A DNA stretch of 64,000 bases, from NCBI RefSeq assembly GCF_003258315.1, contig NZ_CP030032.1, positions 2,891,804 to 2,955,803 on the forward strand. The letters run 5' to 3'. How positions within the stretch are numbered: the stretch's first letter is position 1; every line of letters starts with the position of its first letter. The stretch is from Bradymonas sediminis (lineage in GTDB: Bacteria > Myxococcota_A > Bradymonadia > Bradymonadales > Bradymonadaceae). Position numbers and translations under genes: made by a program. Below are positions 35,029 to 45,234 of this stretch, piece after piece. The notes below the pieces were generated by a model that worked only from the letters and a program-made list of their open reading frames with translations, was not told the origin of the DNA and did not search any database.

Positions 35029-38000
35029 AGCGCCTCACCTGCTCCATAGAGCCTGGCCAGCGGGCCCTCCATATCGAGCTGCACCAACCGCGCGCCCTCC
35101 TCGGTCACCCGCCCGATCAGGTCGAGCAATTGCAAGACCTCGAGCGCGTCACGCATCGCCCCGGCGTCCAGCCCGAGCGCCTCTCTGAGGTGCGGCAGGA
35201 CGAGGTTCTCCACGAGTTCGCGCTCAAACGCCCACAGGTCTTCAGCCGCCGCGAAGCGGTAGAATCCGCCGATAAACTCGGCCTCAACCGGGCTCAACTC
35301 CGACAAGAGCGCCTGGCGGATGGTCTCGTTTTGGCGAACCTTCTCGAATTTTTTCACATCCTCGGGCGACGGCAAATACTCGCGCGCGGTCTGATGGTTG
35401 CGGCGCACGAACTCCGCGAACTCGCGCACCAACGGCAAATACCCGCCGGTGGCCCGGCGCACATCGCGCGAGCAATGGTCGTCGAAGATGATCGCGTGGT
35501 CCTCTTCCTGGGGCAAGAAGCGATGCCCCCAGCGCACGATATCGGCCGCGCGCAGCCGCTCCAGCCGGATCGTGTCGAAATTTTCGGCGAAGAGCCGGCC
35601 CACATAGGCCCGGGCAAGCGGCGCCCCGCCAAACGCAAAGACATAGCGGTCACGCTCGTTGAGGCTGCGCGAAATGTCGAGCAACGCCCCCGACTCCGCC
35701 AGCTTATCCGCCTGGGTGATGACCAGGGTTTCCAGGTTGTTTTTGACCATAAAATCGGCCAATGACAACGTCTTTCGGGTCTCTTTCAGCTCACGCTTCA
35801 ACACCGCCCGCACATCTTCGACCGACTCGCACTGCGCCCCCGACAGCAGGAATACCCGGGTGTCCACGGAGTAATTCAGCGCCTCCGCCTCCCGATAGTC
35901 CTCGCCGCCCGAGTCGGCCTGCCCGAATAACTTTTTAGCGATATAATCCCCGCGCGTCTCGGGCAGCCCGATGAAGAGCAAATTCTGCTTCTCCTCGGAC
36001 TCTCGATTATGCGTCACCCGCTCCAGATGCTCGTTGGGCAGGGTCACGAAGCGCCGGTGCTGCCCCTGGACCGGGTCGGTCACATAGGACAGCAGCTCCT
36101 CAAGCGTCTGTTCGAAGGTCGGCGACTCCAGCAGCATGCGCGCAAAAGTCTGGTTCACAAACTCATAGCGCGCGCCGTGGCTTCGAATCAGCCCGAGGGC
36201 CTTGAGCCGGGCGATCAGCGCGCCGATATTTTTCTCGTCAAAATAGTCGTTAAATTGCTCGCCATACCACTTCAGCAGCTCCGCCTTGAGGCTGGCCAGG
36301 CTGAAGTCCTCCAGGCGCAGCGTCGACTCGCTGCCGGTCCCGCAACTGTAGAGGATCAGGTAGACCATCAGCTTCAGGCGCGGGTTCTCGTTGAGGTTCA
36401 GGCTCAGCACCTGGTGGAGGCGGTCGCGGAGTTGGTCGTCGCGGCACACCACCTCCACATCCCCCGCCTCGATGGTGATGACCTCGTCCTCCAGGCTGCC
36501 GGTGCGCCGCGCCTGAGTGCGCTCCATCAGCCGAGCGCAGACCTCTTGAATAAGCAGCGGATGCCCGCCGGTGAACTCCAGGATGCGGTCGACGCCGGCC
36601 TCGGAGGCGAACGAGAACGCGAAGTCCGCGAAGGGCTCCACGATCAGCGCGCGCGCGTCCGAATCCTCCAGCGTGCTCAGCTGCTTGATGCCAAACCAGT
36701 TCGCGAACGCGCCGTTCTCGGAGATGACCTGATTATGAATGGTCTGAAACCCCGCAAACACCACCCGCAGGCGCCCCGGATGGTTGAACTCACGGTCACG
36801 CAGCAGCCAGGCGATGCTGTGGTCGCGCGGCTTTCGCGCGTCGTCGGCGGCGAAGCGGTCGGCCTCGTCGATGAGAATCCACAGCCGAGCGCCGTCTTGC
36901 TCAAAGAAGGTGTCCAGGACCTTGCCGATGAGGTTGAGCCGCTGGGCCTCCAGCTCCCCCTTCTGCGCGGGCGACTGGGCCGAGGTGTCCTCAATCCGGT
37001 CGACCTTCGCCTTGACGCGCTTGGCCTCCGCGGGCGGCAAGAGGTCCGCCAGCTCATTGGTCAGCGCCCGAAAGAGCTGCGCGCGTGAGTTCGAGATTTT
37101 AATCGCCCGGTGCAGCGGGTGCGTCGTGTCCGACTCGATATCGCGATAGATGCGGTCCAAGATGGAGGATTTGCCCATCATTCGACCGCTGAAAAGCACC
37201 GTACTGCCCTTCTCATCCTTGAGGCTCTCGATGACCGCCCGGCGCCCCTTAAACATCTCGGCCGACACCGGTCCGCCCAGCTGCCACGGCTTGACCGCGT
37301 GGAACGGCGAGCGCGGCAAAATCACCTGCTGAAAGCCCAACTCCCGCTGCTCTAGCGGGGCTTCGCAGAGGCGCAGAAGATCGTAATTGTCAAAATGCGC
37401 GACATCGTCGGCCAGGCGCAATTGCTCCATCAGGCTGCGGTTGAGCCGGCCCGGGTAGTAGACAATCGGGAAGCAATCATCCGGCGCCTGATTGAGGAGC
37501 TCGGCGATCGTCGAAGGGCTCGCCTTCGACGGGATGATGAGCTGAATCCCGCTGCCAAAGCGCGAGCTGCGAAACGACGCCACCCGCGGGGTGCCAAATT
37601 CGATGGTATAGAGCGCGCCGCGCCGCGAGCGCACCGGTCTGGACAGGTCGCCGTTGAGCCCCAAAAACTTAAATAATTGCTCCGCCGACGCCTCCACGTC
37701 GAGGCGGCTTCGCCGCACCGACAGCGCCTCGAATAGCGCAATCGCCTCGTCGCGCACGGCCGGTGAGTCAATCTCCGGGAAGGACTTCGGCTGGCGAAAT
37801 TGCCGCGCGATTCCCGCGGCGTCCGGCACGCCATTGAGGTCAAAATCCACCCACGGCCGAACCACCCGCTGGCGGAAATGCCCGGCATGGTGCAGGCTCT
37901 TGAGGTCGTCGCGGCTCAGCGTGCCGTCTTTGGCGCGCCGCGCAAGGTGCAGCATCTTGCGCGCGGTCGGCAGGTTTTCTCGGGACCGGAGCAATTGCCC

Positions 38001-38579
38001 CAGACGCTGCAGGGCCTGGGCGAGGTCGCGGTTTTGGGTATTTTGGGAGGACTCGATAAGCCCCTGGTATTCCTGTTGAATGACATGAATCTCGTTGGCG
38101 ATCACCTCTTCGAGATAGGTCTCCTCCTCGCGCAACCGCCGGATCACCCACCCCGGGCGCAACTCCCGAGCCTGCTCGTCTTCCTCGAGTTTTCGAATCC
38201 GCTCACCCCGCTCAATCAACGAGCCCTCTTCGGTCCCCTTGAGCAAAAGCTGCAGCCCCATCACGCGTCGGCGCACCTGCTGCAGCTGCTGCTGGCACGC
38301 GCTCCTGCGCGTGGTGATGCGCATGCGCTCGCGTTTTCCGAATCCGGCGAGGTCGTGAAATTTATTGGCCGCCGCGATCTCCCCATCCTCCAGAAGTCGG
38401 GCAAAAGTCGAGCTATCTCCATCGGCCGGGAGCGCCTCCTCGAGCACATCGCCCAGCAGCTCGCGGGCCGCCCATTGCTGGCTCCCGGACTCCACCCCGA
38501 CCTGTGAGAGTCGGGCCAATAGCGCCGGGTAGCGCCGGATCTCGGCCAATGCTTCCAATGATATCGCGTCAAGCTTCAT
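35025..38579 (-). CDS. STAND-type P-loop NTPase, 1184 aa (second gene of the operon)
   Basis: A large multidomain protein. Residues 1-90 are helical, 90-190 a probable coiled coil, and 250-430 mixed. The NTPase core lies at about 440-690: the entry motif MFKGRRAVIESL, Walker A SGRMMGKSS (464-472, Lys470), Walker B LWILIDEAD (566-574, Asp571-Glu572), the sensor-like VFAGFQ, and GGHPLLIQEV (671-680), the G-x-P motif typical of STAND NTPases. A winged-helix-like segment follows (about 740-815). A second half (860-1060) mimics the fold but has lost Walker A (LLFIGLPETRGDYIAK), keeping a Walker B-like LVITQADK and GGYLPLVREF. No nuclease motif was seen. It overlaps both neighbours. Confidence 0.85.
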   Translation of the reverse strand: MKLDAISLEALAEIRRYPALLARLSQVGVESGSQQWAARELLGDVLEEALPADGDSSTFARLLEDGEIAAANKFHDLAGFGKRERMRITTRRSACQQQLQQVRRRVMGLQLLLKGTEEGSLIERGERIRKLEEDEQARELRPGWVIRRLREEETYLEEVIANEIHVIQQEYQGLIESSQNTQNRDLAQALQRLGQLLRSRENLPTARKMLHLARRAKDGTLSRDDLKSLHHAGHFRQRVVRPWVDFDLNGVPDAAGIARQFRQPKSFPEIDSPAVRDEAIALFEALSVRRSRLDVEASAEQLFKFLGLNGDLSRPVRSRRGALYTIEFGTPRVASFRSSRFGSGIQLIIPSKASPSTIAELLNQAPDDCFPIVYYPGRLNRSLMEQLRLADDVAHFDNYDLLRLCEAPLEQRELGFQQVILPRSPFHAVKPWQLGGPVSAEMFKGRRAVIESLKDEKGSTVLFSGRMMGKSSILDRIYRDIESDTTHPLHRAIKISNSRAQLFRALTNELADLLPPAEAKRVKAKVDRIEDTSAQSPAQKGELEAQRLNLIGKVLDTFFEQDGARLWILIDEADRFAADDARKPRDHSIAWLLRDREFNHPGRLRVVFAGFQTIHNQVISENGAFANWFGIKQLSTLEDSDARALIVEPFADFAFSFASEAGVDRILEFTGGHPLLIQEVCARLMERTQARRTGSLEDEVITIEAGDVEVVCRDDQLRDRLHQVLSLNLNENPRLKLMVYLILYSCGTGSESTLRLEDFSLASLKAELLKWYGEQFNDYFDEKNIGALIARLKALGLIRSHGARYEFVNQTFARMLLESPTFEQTLEELLSYVTDPVQGQHRRFVTLPNEHLERVTHNRESEEKQNLLFIGLPETRGDYIAKKLFGQADSGGEDYREAEALNYSVDTRVFLLSGAQCESVEDVRAVLKRELKETRKTLSLADFMVKNNLETLVITQADKLAESGALLDISRSLNERDRYVFAFGGAPLARAYVGRLFAENFDTIRLERLRAADIVRWGHRFLPQEEDHAIIFDDHCSRDVRRATGGYLPLVREFAEFVRRNHQTAREYLPSPEDVKKFEKVRQNETIRQALLSELSPVEAEFIGGFYRFAAAEDLWAFERELVENLVLPHLREALGLDAGAMRDALEVLQLLDLIGRVTEEGARLVQLDMEGPLARLYGAGEAL

Positions 38580-41262
38580 GGCTATCCTCCAGGTCCTTCA
38601 ATCGCTTGAGCAGCACGCGGGTCGCAAAGGTGCTCGGGGAGCGTCGGGCGCTGAGCTCATCGAGCGTGCGCTGCCCGTCTTTGATCGCGTCGCTGACCGC
38701 GGCGGCGTCCAAAATATTCTTCTTTCGCGCGTCCCTATTCTTGAGCGACTCCACCGCGCGCGCGGCGTGGCGCAGCTCCTCAAGGAAGGTGCTCAGCCGG
38801 CTCAAAATATTATTGCGATAATGGGAGTGGATCTCGTCCCACCCCTGCGCGCTCCCGGCCAACTCACCGGAGCTTGGCCAGCGCTGCGGGAGTTGATGGC
38901 CCTCGACGGTCTTCCATAACTTCAGCGGCGCGGAGTCTCCGGTGACCAGATCGCGCCAGAAGCGACTCACCTGGGTATTATTGAAGTTCGCCCGACCCGG
39001 GTCGATGGCCGTCTCGGCGCGCTTCAGGTGCGAATCGTATGCCAAAATGATGGATTCGCGCGGGCGCTCGCTCGAGATCTGCGGCTGCTGGCCCCGGTTG
39101 GCCGGTTGAAAGAGGCGGTTCAAACAGAAGCGGTAGAACGGCGACTCATTGATCCACCCCTCCTCAAAAACGCGCGGCGGGATAATCTTGATGACCTCGA
39201 CGCAGAACTGCGCAGCTTCCCCCAGCAACCCCACACAGAGCCAACTCAGCGCGAATCGATGCGCGGGCGTCGACATATAGGCGAGTTGGTAAATATCGCT
39301 GGAGAGCGTGTCGGCGCCGGCGTCGACCAGGTGAGCGTTGGGCTCCGAGACACGCGCGGCGACCCAGCAAAGCCAGGAGGGAATCAACGCGAATTCCTGG
39401 GCCAGTTGCGGGTCGCCCAACTGCATATCTTCGGCGTACCGCGCCGACAGCAGGGCGCGAAGATGCTCGCCGCGCAGCAACCAGCGGCGCTGCTGCTCGA
39501 CGAGCAAGATGGCGGGGGGGAAGTCGGTCGCGGCCCCAGGATTTTCGAGCAGCAGCTTAATCTGAGCGGCCAACGCTTCCTGCTCGAGCGCTTCGATCTG
39601 CCCGCAGACTTCGGACGCCTCGGACATCGGCGAGGTTTCGTCATAGGTGTCGCTTAGACCTGCGAGCTCCGCGACGTCCTCGACAACTTCAGACTCCTCG
39701 ACGACTTCGGACTCTTCGACGATCTCCGATCCCTCGACGACTTCGGACTCTTCGACGACCACCGATTCCTCGACGACCTCCGACTCCTCGACGACCTCCG
39801 ACTCCTCGACGACCTCCGACTCCTCGACGACCTCCGACTCCTCGACGACCTCCGACTCTTCGACCATCGTCTCGGCGTCCAACGCCAGGCCCTGCTCTTC
39901 CGGCGGCGAGATCTCAGCCCAATCGACCCATTGATAGGCCTGCTTCTGCAACCCATCGACGAAGTTATAGCTAAAGCGCTGCTTTAAGACCTCCATGGGC
40001 TCGGGATGCGCGTATTGGCCGAGGTCGACGAATAAAGTCGCCAGGGCATGCAGCAGCGGGAACTCGGCGCAGCCAGCCTCCGAGCTCTGCCAATCATAGG
40101 ATTCCAGCGCTTCGACCCGGGCCTCAATCACCGCCAAATCGTGGACCGGCGGCCGCGGCTCAAGGCTTCGCCCAACCGCCAGAAGCTGCGCCCGAAGATC
40201 ATCCTGCACCCCCGCGCGAAGATGCTGCGCGCAGGCCTCTTCGACGCACTCACGGACGCTGTCTAAGCCATCGAGAAAACACGCGAGTTCATACTCCGTC
40301 CACTTCTCGACGTCCTTTTTTCGCAGCTCCGACAACGGCTTTTTCAACCGCAGGTCGACCTGATCGAGCATCCCAACGAGCTCGCCAATTCGCTCTCGGA
40401 ACCCATTCTGCGCGCTCTGAATAAAGTGGTCTAAGCTATGAACGGTCCCTCGCATCGTCGCCCACTTCAGCGACGACGGTGGGTCGGGCGCTTTGCCTGC
40501 GGTAGGCGCGCGCCTGCGTTTTCGCTGCTTCGATTTCGGCTGGGGTTTGGGCGCCGGATTGAGCAGATGATACAGCCGCCCAAAGACGGTCGAGCGCATT
40601 TGATCGACCCCGGCGTCGTACTCATCAATCCGCGCATCCAGCATTTGATAGCGACACCATTTCACCCAGAAATCGGCGTATTTCTCGCCCAGCGCCACCT
40701 GCGCAATATGCGTGCGTGGGGCGCGCAAAACCTCGAAGAACGGGTCACGCAATAGCTCCGGGAACTCCGCGTCCCCAGGGCAGCTCAAATACGCCCACAG
40801 CACATCCTCCCAATAGAATTGATAGGTCCCCTCCCCCATCTTATTGATCGCCTGCTGAAACCGTAACGCCCCCGCCCGCGCGGGCGCCCGGGACTTCTCC
40901 ATCAAGCGCTGAATATACCAATCCTCTAAAAGATCGTCGAAAACCGCCTTCTTTCCGACGTATTTCTCCAGCCGCCCCCAATGCTCCCGTATATAGTCGG
41001 CGAGCTCGGGCTCCGATGCGTCTTCGGAAAACTCCAGCCCAGCCTTCTGTAGAAATGGCCGCACCCTCGCAGGCACACCCGCGGCGATCTCTACCAGAAG
41101 CTCCCCCTGACGGAGACTCTCTAGGAGAACCTCGCTGACACCCTGGAACTGGACCGAGATGACCTCTTTTTCGACCTTTAATTCACCCGCGGCGAGCTCC
41201 ATTGCTGTGGATGAAAGCGACGACGATTGCGCAGAATCTACAAATGAGCTCGATAACGACAT
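38569..41262 (-). CDS. Helical protein with VVEESE repeats (first gene of the STAND operon)
   Basis: An 897-aa protein of unknown family with no signal peptide or TM segment. The N-terminus is Ser-rich, 30-235 is helical, and 236-256 is a Lys/Arg-rich patch (PKSKQRKRRRAP). Residues 467-528 are a repeat of the hexapeptide VVEESE encoded by an 18-bp minisatellite, probably an extended acidic linker. The C-terminal part (about 550-897) is helical. The stop overlaps the start of the NTPase gene by 11 bp. No catalytic motif is visible. Its position suggests an adaptor, sensor or regulator for the NTPase (inference). Confidence 0.78.
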   Translation of the reverse strand: MSLSSSFVDSAQSSSLSSTAMELAAGELKVEKEVISVQFQGVSEVLLESLRQGELLVEIAAGVPARVRPFLQKAGLEFSEDASEPELADYIREHWGRLEKYVGKKAVFDDLLEDWYIQRLMEKSRAPARAGALRFQQAINKMGEGTYQFYWEDVLWAYLSCPGDAEFPELLRDPFFEVLRAPRTHIAQVALGEKYADFWVKWCRYQMLDARIDEYDAGVDQMRSTVFGRLYHLLNPAPKPQPKSKQRKRRRAPTAGKAPDPPSSLKWATMRGTVHSLDHFIQSAQNGFRERIGELVGMLDQVDLRLKKPLSELRKKDVEKWTEYELACFLDGLDSVRECVEEACAQHLRAGVQDDLRAQLLAVGRSLEPRPPVHDLAVIEARVEALESYDWQSSEAGCAEFPLLHALATLFVDLGQYAHPEPMEVLKQRFSYNFVDGLQKQAYQWVDWAEISPPEEQGLALDAETMVEESEVVEESEVVEESEVVEESEVVEESEVVEESVVVEESEVVEGSEIVEESEVVEESEVVEDVAELAGLSDTYDETSPMSEASEVCGQIEALEQEALAAQIKLLLENPGAATDFPPAILLVEQQRRWLLRGEHLRALLSARYAEDMQLGDPQLAQEFALIPSWLCWVAARVSEPNAHLVDAGADTLSSDIYQLAYMSTPAHRFALSWLCVGLLGEAAQFCVEVIKIIPPRVFEEGWINESPFYRFCLNRLFQPANRGQQPQISSERPRESIILAYDSHLKRAETAIDPGRANFNNTQVSRFWRDLVTGDSAPLKLWKTVEGHQLPQRWPSSGELAGSAQGWDEIHSHYRNNILSRLSTFLEELRHAARAVESLKNRDARKKNILDAAAVSDAIKDGQRTLDELSARRSPSTFATRVLLKRLKDLEDSHEA
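39681..39860. repeat. 18-bp coding minisatellite, 10 units
   Basis: Ten tandem 18-bp units of the type CGACGACCTCCGACTCCT on the plus strand. Units 6-9 are identical; the rest differ by one to four bases. The frame is preserved (18 is a multiple of 3), so copy-number change only lengthens or shortens the linker of the 897-aa protein. Confidence 0.95.
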
Positions 41263-41482
41263 CGGATCCCCGGAAGCGACGAAAAGACGGGCGGGCGAAT
41301 AGTTTTAGGGGTTCAAACGCCCCTATGAAACCACAAAACGCGAAGTCGAGCAATTTCAAACGCCGAGATTTTCGGAATTCACCCGCTGAGAAACGACGTG
41401 TGACGATCGAAAGCGGCCGGTCCCCCACTGTATTTTGACGTGAAAAACCCGACGCCGAAGAGCGCCGGCAGCGGTGGAAGAA

Positions 41483-42571
41483 CTAGTTCAGCGTAACCAA
41501 TTCGGAGCCATCGTGGCTGCAATAATTGGCGGATGGACCGTGGGCCGCGCCACATTCCGTGCAGATTTTGCGGCGAGGACCGAAGCCATGCAGGGGCAAC
41601 TCGGGGCTGCGGGCGTCGAGGAGAGGGCTCAAGACCTGCTCATCCACCGGGCAATGCGTCTGGCCGGGCGCGCCGAATTTACCGCAGGTTGGACAGACCA
41701 TCATCGGAATCATCGGAAGAACCGACGTAGTGTCCCGGGCGTCAATCTCGGCAAACGAAGTTTCCGCTTCGGGGCAGCCTTCTGGGTGCTCCGTACCAAG
41801 GTCAGACTCCCAGCCGCAGGCCTTGCACACCTCGAAGCTCGACGAAACCTGCGCGAGCTGCGTGGTGTCCTGCATCAACGGCAAGCCGTCGTGATAGCAA
41901 AATTGCGCCGCCATACTATAGCGCCGGTCACAGCCGGAGCACACGAGCCGCTCCAAGCCGTAACGCTCGGCAAAGATCGCCTGCTCCCGCAACGCTCGCC
42001 GGTGCTTTCGACCAAGGGCGAACGTCTTCTGTGTTGAGTCTTCCATATTTTGGGCCTGAGCGGTATGAAAATGCGCGCGGGCGCGCGCCAATCCCTCGAG
42101 ATTGGCCCGGGCTACAGCAGGGTCTGGGTTATTCAAAAAATCATCAAAAACGCCACCGAGCCCCGAGGCGGCGGGGTCTGCGTGGCGAATATTCGGGCGA
42201 GGCAGACCATAAACACTCTCTTCGCCAAGACGCGCCCTAAGAAACTCGTCGGAGTGATAGTCGTAATCATCGTAGAGATAATCATGGGCGAGATAGAATT
42301 TTCGCACCCGATAAAGGGCGAACGCGCCCAACCCTACCGCCAGCGAAAGCCCCAAAAAGAGGTAAAAACGACTGGAGTCCGTCTCATCCGCGATGACCTC
42401 TTGGGCCGGGCCTGCCGACTCGATGAGCCCGCCGGCAGGCTCCGCCGACACCGCGCTAGTCGACATCATCAACCCGACGAGTATCGCGAAATATCCTACA
42501 CCAAATTTGGCCGAGCGCGCGCCAATGGCGCACCTCGATACACCGGTGAGGCGCTCTTTTCGGTTACTCAT
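41483..42571 (-). CDS. Membrane-anchored zinc-ribbon protein
   Basis: A 362-aa protein with a signal peptide (KFGVGYFAILVGLMMSTSAV, probable cleavage after AVSA), a short loop, and one TM helix (YLFLGLSLAVGLGAFALYRV). A long soluble tail follows. It has four Cys clusters: CSGCDRRYS...FCYHDG, CKACGWE, CPTCGKFG...CPVDE and CTECGAAHG...YCSHDG. These read as a chain of zinc ribbons, a pattern common in this lineage. The start at 42571 gives a clean signal peptide; the frame runs open to 42640. It lies 78 bp downstream of mtnA in the same direction. Function unknown. Confidence 0.78.
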   Translation of the reverse strand: MSNRKERLTGVSRCAIGARSAKFGVGYFAILVGLMMSTSAVSAEPAGGLIESAGPAQEVIADETDSSRFYLFLGLSLAVGLGAFALYRVRKFYLAHDYLYDDYDYHSDEFLRARLGEESVYGLPRPNIRHADPAASGLGGVFDDFLNNPDPAVARANLEGLARARAHFHTAQAQNMEDSTQKTFALGRKHRRALREQAIFAERYGLERLVCSGCDRRYSMAAQFCYHDGLPLMQDTTQLAQVSSSFEVCKACGWESDLGTEHPEGCPEAETSFAEIDARDTTSVLPMIPMMVCPTCGKFGAPGQTHCPVDEQVLSPLLDARSPELPLHGFGPRRKICTECGAAHGPSANYCSHDGSELVTLN

Positions 42572-42649
42572 AATCGGGTCCCACATCACCAGAATTACTA
42601 TCCAAATACTGCGCCCCTTGCAGCAACGTAAGGGGCGCAATAATTCCCA

Positions 42650-43714
42650 TCACCCCAGGAGCCCTGCCAACGCGACATCATATGGAGCCTCAAGTATACC
42701 ATCTTCGGTAATAATCGCACGAATCAGCGAACTGGGCGTCATATCGAAGGCCGGGGACGCGGCGTCCATCCCTTCCGGCGCGATGGCCATCCCGTTCAAA
42801 TGGGTGACCTCGCGCGGGCTGCGCTGCTCGATCTCAATGGCCTCGCCCGAGGGCGTCTCCATATCGATGGTCGAAATCGGCGCGGCCACATAAAACGGAA
42901 TCTTGTGATAACCACATAACACCGCCAGGCCGTAGGTGCCAATTTTATTGGCGACATCGCCGTTGGCGGCGACGCGGTCGGCGCCGACGATCACCGCGTC
43001 GACCTTGCCCTGCTGCATAAAATGGGCGGCCATGCTGTCGGTGATCAACGTGCTGGGAATCTGATCCTGCTGGCACTCCCAGGTCGTCAGACGCGCGCCC
43101 TGCAAATACGGGCGAGTCTCGCCGATCCACACATGCTCGAGCTTGCCGGCGTGGTGGAGCGCGCGGATGATCCCGATGGCGGTGCCGAGCCCACCGGTGG
43201 CCAGGCCGCCGGTATTGCAATGGGTCATGATGCGGGTGCCGGGGCCAAACAAATCGGCGCCCAGGCGTCCCATCCGCTCATTATTATCGCGGTCCTCTTT
43301 CGAGATGGCGGCGGCCTCCTCGAAGAGTCGCTCGACCCGCGCCGCGCCCGAAAGCACGGCCGACTCCACGACGCATTTCTTCATGCGCTCAAGCGCCCAA
43401 AACAGGTTGACCGCGGTGGGCCGCGTCTCGGCCAGATGCGCATAGATCGGGGCGAGCTTCACCTCGAGCCCATCCGCCGAAGACGTCTGCTCGAAGATGG
43501 CGCGCGCGGCGAGCGCGACGCCGTAAGCCGCGGCGATGCCGATGGCCGGCGCCCCGCGAATCGCCATCTCCCGAATGCCGTCGGCCACCGCCTCATAGGT
43601 CGGCATCGGCAACCACACCTCTTCGGCCGGCAATCGGCGTTGGTCGAGCATCTCTAGGCGCCCGTCGGGCATCATCTCACCGATCCATCGGAGCGGGGCA
43701 ACAACTGTCTTCAT
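42650..43714 (-). CDS. mtnA: S-methyl-5-thioribose-1-phosphate isomerase
   Basis: MtnA converts methylthioribose-1-phosphate to methylthioribulose-1-phosphate in methionine salvage. The 354-aa protein has [15 protein letters not shown], the catalytic Cys in [12 protein letters not shown] and the catalytic Asp in [20 protein letters not shown], all as in the family. It overlaps the gatB stop by ATGA, so it is translationally coupled to gatB, an unusual partner. No other salvage gene is in the window. Confidence 0.95.
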   Translation of the reverse strand: MKTVVAPLRWIGEMMPDGRLEMLDQRRLPAEEVWLPMPTYEAVADGIREMAIRGAPAIGIAAAYGVALAARAIFEQTSSADGLEVKLAPIYAHLAETRPTAVNLFWALERMKKCVVESAVLSGAARVERLFEEAAAISKEDRDNNERMGRLGADLFGPGTRIMTHCNTGGLATGGLGTAIGIIRALHHAGKLEHVWIGETRPYLQGARLTTWECQQDQIPSTLITDSMAAHFMQQGKVDAVIVGADRVAANGDVANKIGTYGLAVLCGYHKIPFYVAAPISTIDMETPSGEAIEIEQRSPREVTHLNGMAIAPEGMDAASPAFDMTPSSLIRAIITEDGILEAPYDVALAGLLG

Positions 43715-45234
43715 GCATCACCTCGTAGCTTCTCAACGAGCAATTTATTGACCACCTTCGGGTTCGCCTGGCCGCGCGTGGCCTTCATAACCTGACCGAC
43801 AAACCATCCGACGATATTGTTATTCCCGGCGCGATAGTCCGCGACGGGTTCGGGATTCTCAGCGATTAATTGGTCGATAATCTCACCAAGCGCGCCGCTA
43901 TCTGAAATCTGCTTCAGGCCCTTCGCTTCGATGATCGCGTCGGGCTCTGCTCCGCTCGCGAGCATCTCGTCGAAGACCTTTTTGCCGATCTTTCCGCTGA
44001 TCGCGTCCTCGTCGATCAATTGCACAAGTCGCGCAAGCTGGGGCGGGCGAACCTTCACATCAGCAAGCCCCGTCTCGCCGTCCAAGCGGGCGAGCAATTC
44101 GTTGATGATCCAATTGGCGACGGACTTATAGAGGCTGGGTTTGGCGTCTTTGGGACACGCGGCGACAGCCTCATTAAAATACTCCGAGAGCAGAAAATCG
44201 TCGGTCAGCACACCGGCGTCATATTCGCTCAAGCCAAGCTCGCCGAGGTAGCGCGCGCGCCGCGCTTCGGGCAGCTCGGGCAAGGTCGTCTTGACCCGCT
44301 CCATCCACGCCGAATCAATGACCAAGGGCGGCAGATCCGGCTCGGGGAAATAGCGATAATCGTGGGACTCTTCCTTGCTGCGCATCGAAAACGTCTCGCC
44401 CTTATCCGGGTTATAAAGACGTGTTTCTTGGACGACCTTTTCGCCCGATTCGAGCATGGCGATCTGGCGGTTCACCTCGAAGTCGATGGCGTCGTGAACG
44501 AATTTAAAGGAGTTGATATTCTTGAGCTCACTGCGGGTGCCCAACGCCTCCTGGCCCCAGGGGCGCACCGAGACGTTGGCGTCGCAGCGAAACGATCCCT
44601 CCTGCATATTGCCGTCCGAAATCCCCAGGTAGACCACGATATTTCGCAGCTTTTTGAGGTAATCGACCGCCTCGCTAGCCGAGCGAATATCGGGCTCACT
44701 GACAATCTCGATGAGCGGGACGCCCGCGCGGTTAAGGTCGACCAGGCTATAGGGCTGGCCCTCGACGTGGGTCGATTTACCGGCGTCCTCCTCCATATGA
44801 ATGCGCAGGATGCGCACCTTTTTGGTGGCCTCGGCGCCCTGGGGCGCGTCGGCGCCGGGGGCAAGCCCGGCCGGGTCGACCGCGACCTCGAGGTGCCCGA
44901 ACTCGCAGATCGGGTGCTCGAATTGCGTGATCTGATAGCCCTTGGGCATATCGGGATAGAAATAATTTTTGCGCGCGAAGCGGCTCCACTCGCGCACCTC
45001 GCAATTGAGCGCGAAACCGGCCTTCATCGCGAACTCAACCGCCCGCATATTCAGGACCGGCAAGACGCCCGGCAGCCCGAGGTCCAGCGGCGAGACCTGG
45101 GTATTCGGCGCGGCGCCATAGGCGGCCGACGCCCCGCTGAAAATCTTGGTCTCGGTGCGCAATTGAACATGCACCTCAAGGCCAATGACGACCTCGTAGC
45201 GCTGACGAATTTCTTCAGATATTTTCTGACTCAT
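43711..45234 (-). CDS. gatB: Asp-tRNA(Asn)/Glu-tRNA(Gln) amidotransferase subunit B
   Basis: GatB binds the misacylated tRNA, activates its side-chain carboxylate with ATP, and passes it to ammonia delivered by GatA. The 507-aa protein starts with [20 protein letters not shown] and contains [19 protein letters not shown] and [12 protein letters not shown], with the C-terminal YqeY-like tail domain complete. The start overlaps the gatA stop by 4 bp. Full-length and intact. Confidence 0.97.
   Translation of the reverse strand: MSQKISEEIRQRYEVVIGLEVHVQLRTETKIFSGASAAYGAAPNTQVSPLDLGLPGVLPVLNMRAVEFAMKAGFALNCEVREWSRFARKNYFYPDMPKGYQITQFEHPICEFGHLEVAVDPAGLAPGADAPQGAEATKKVRILRIHMEEDAGKSTHVEGQPYSLVDLNRAGVPLIEIVSEPDIRSASEAVDYLKKLRNIVVYLGISDGNMQEGSFRCDANVSVRPWGQEALGTRSELKNINSFKFVHDAIDFEVNRQIAMLESGEKVVQETRLYNPDKGETFSMRSKEESHDYRYFPEPDLPPLVIDSAWMERVKTTLPELPEARRARYLGELGLSEYDAGVLTDDFLLSEYFNEAVAACPKDAKPSLYKSVANWIINELLARLDGETGLADVKVRPPQLARLVQLIDEDAISGKIGKKVFDEMLASGAEPDAIIEAKGLKQISDSGALGEIIDQLIAENPEPVADYRAGNNNIVGWFVGQVMKATRGQANPKVVNKLLVEKLRGDA

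Noticed and set aside
39681-39860. CRISPR array
   Set aside because: The 18-bp units are direct tandem repeats with no spacers and lie in frame inside a gene.
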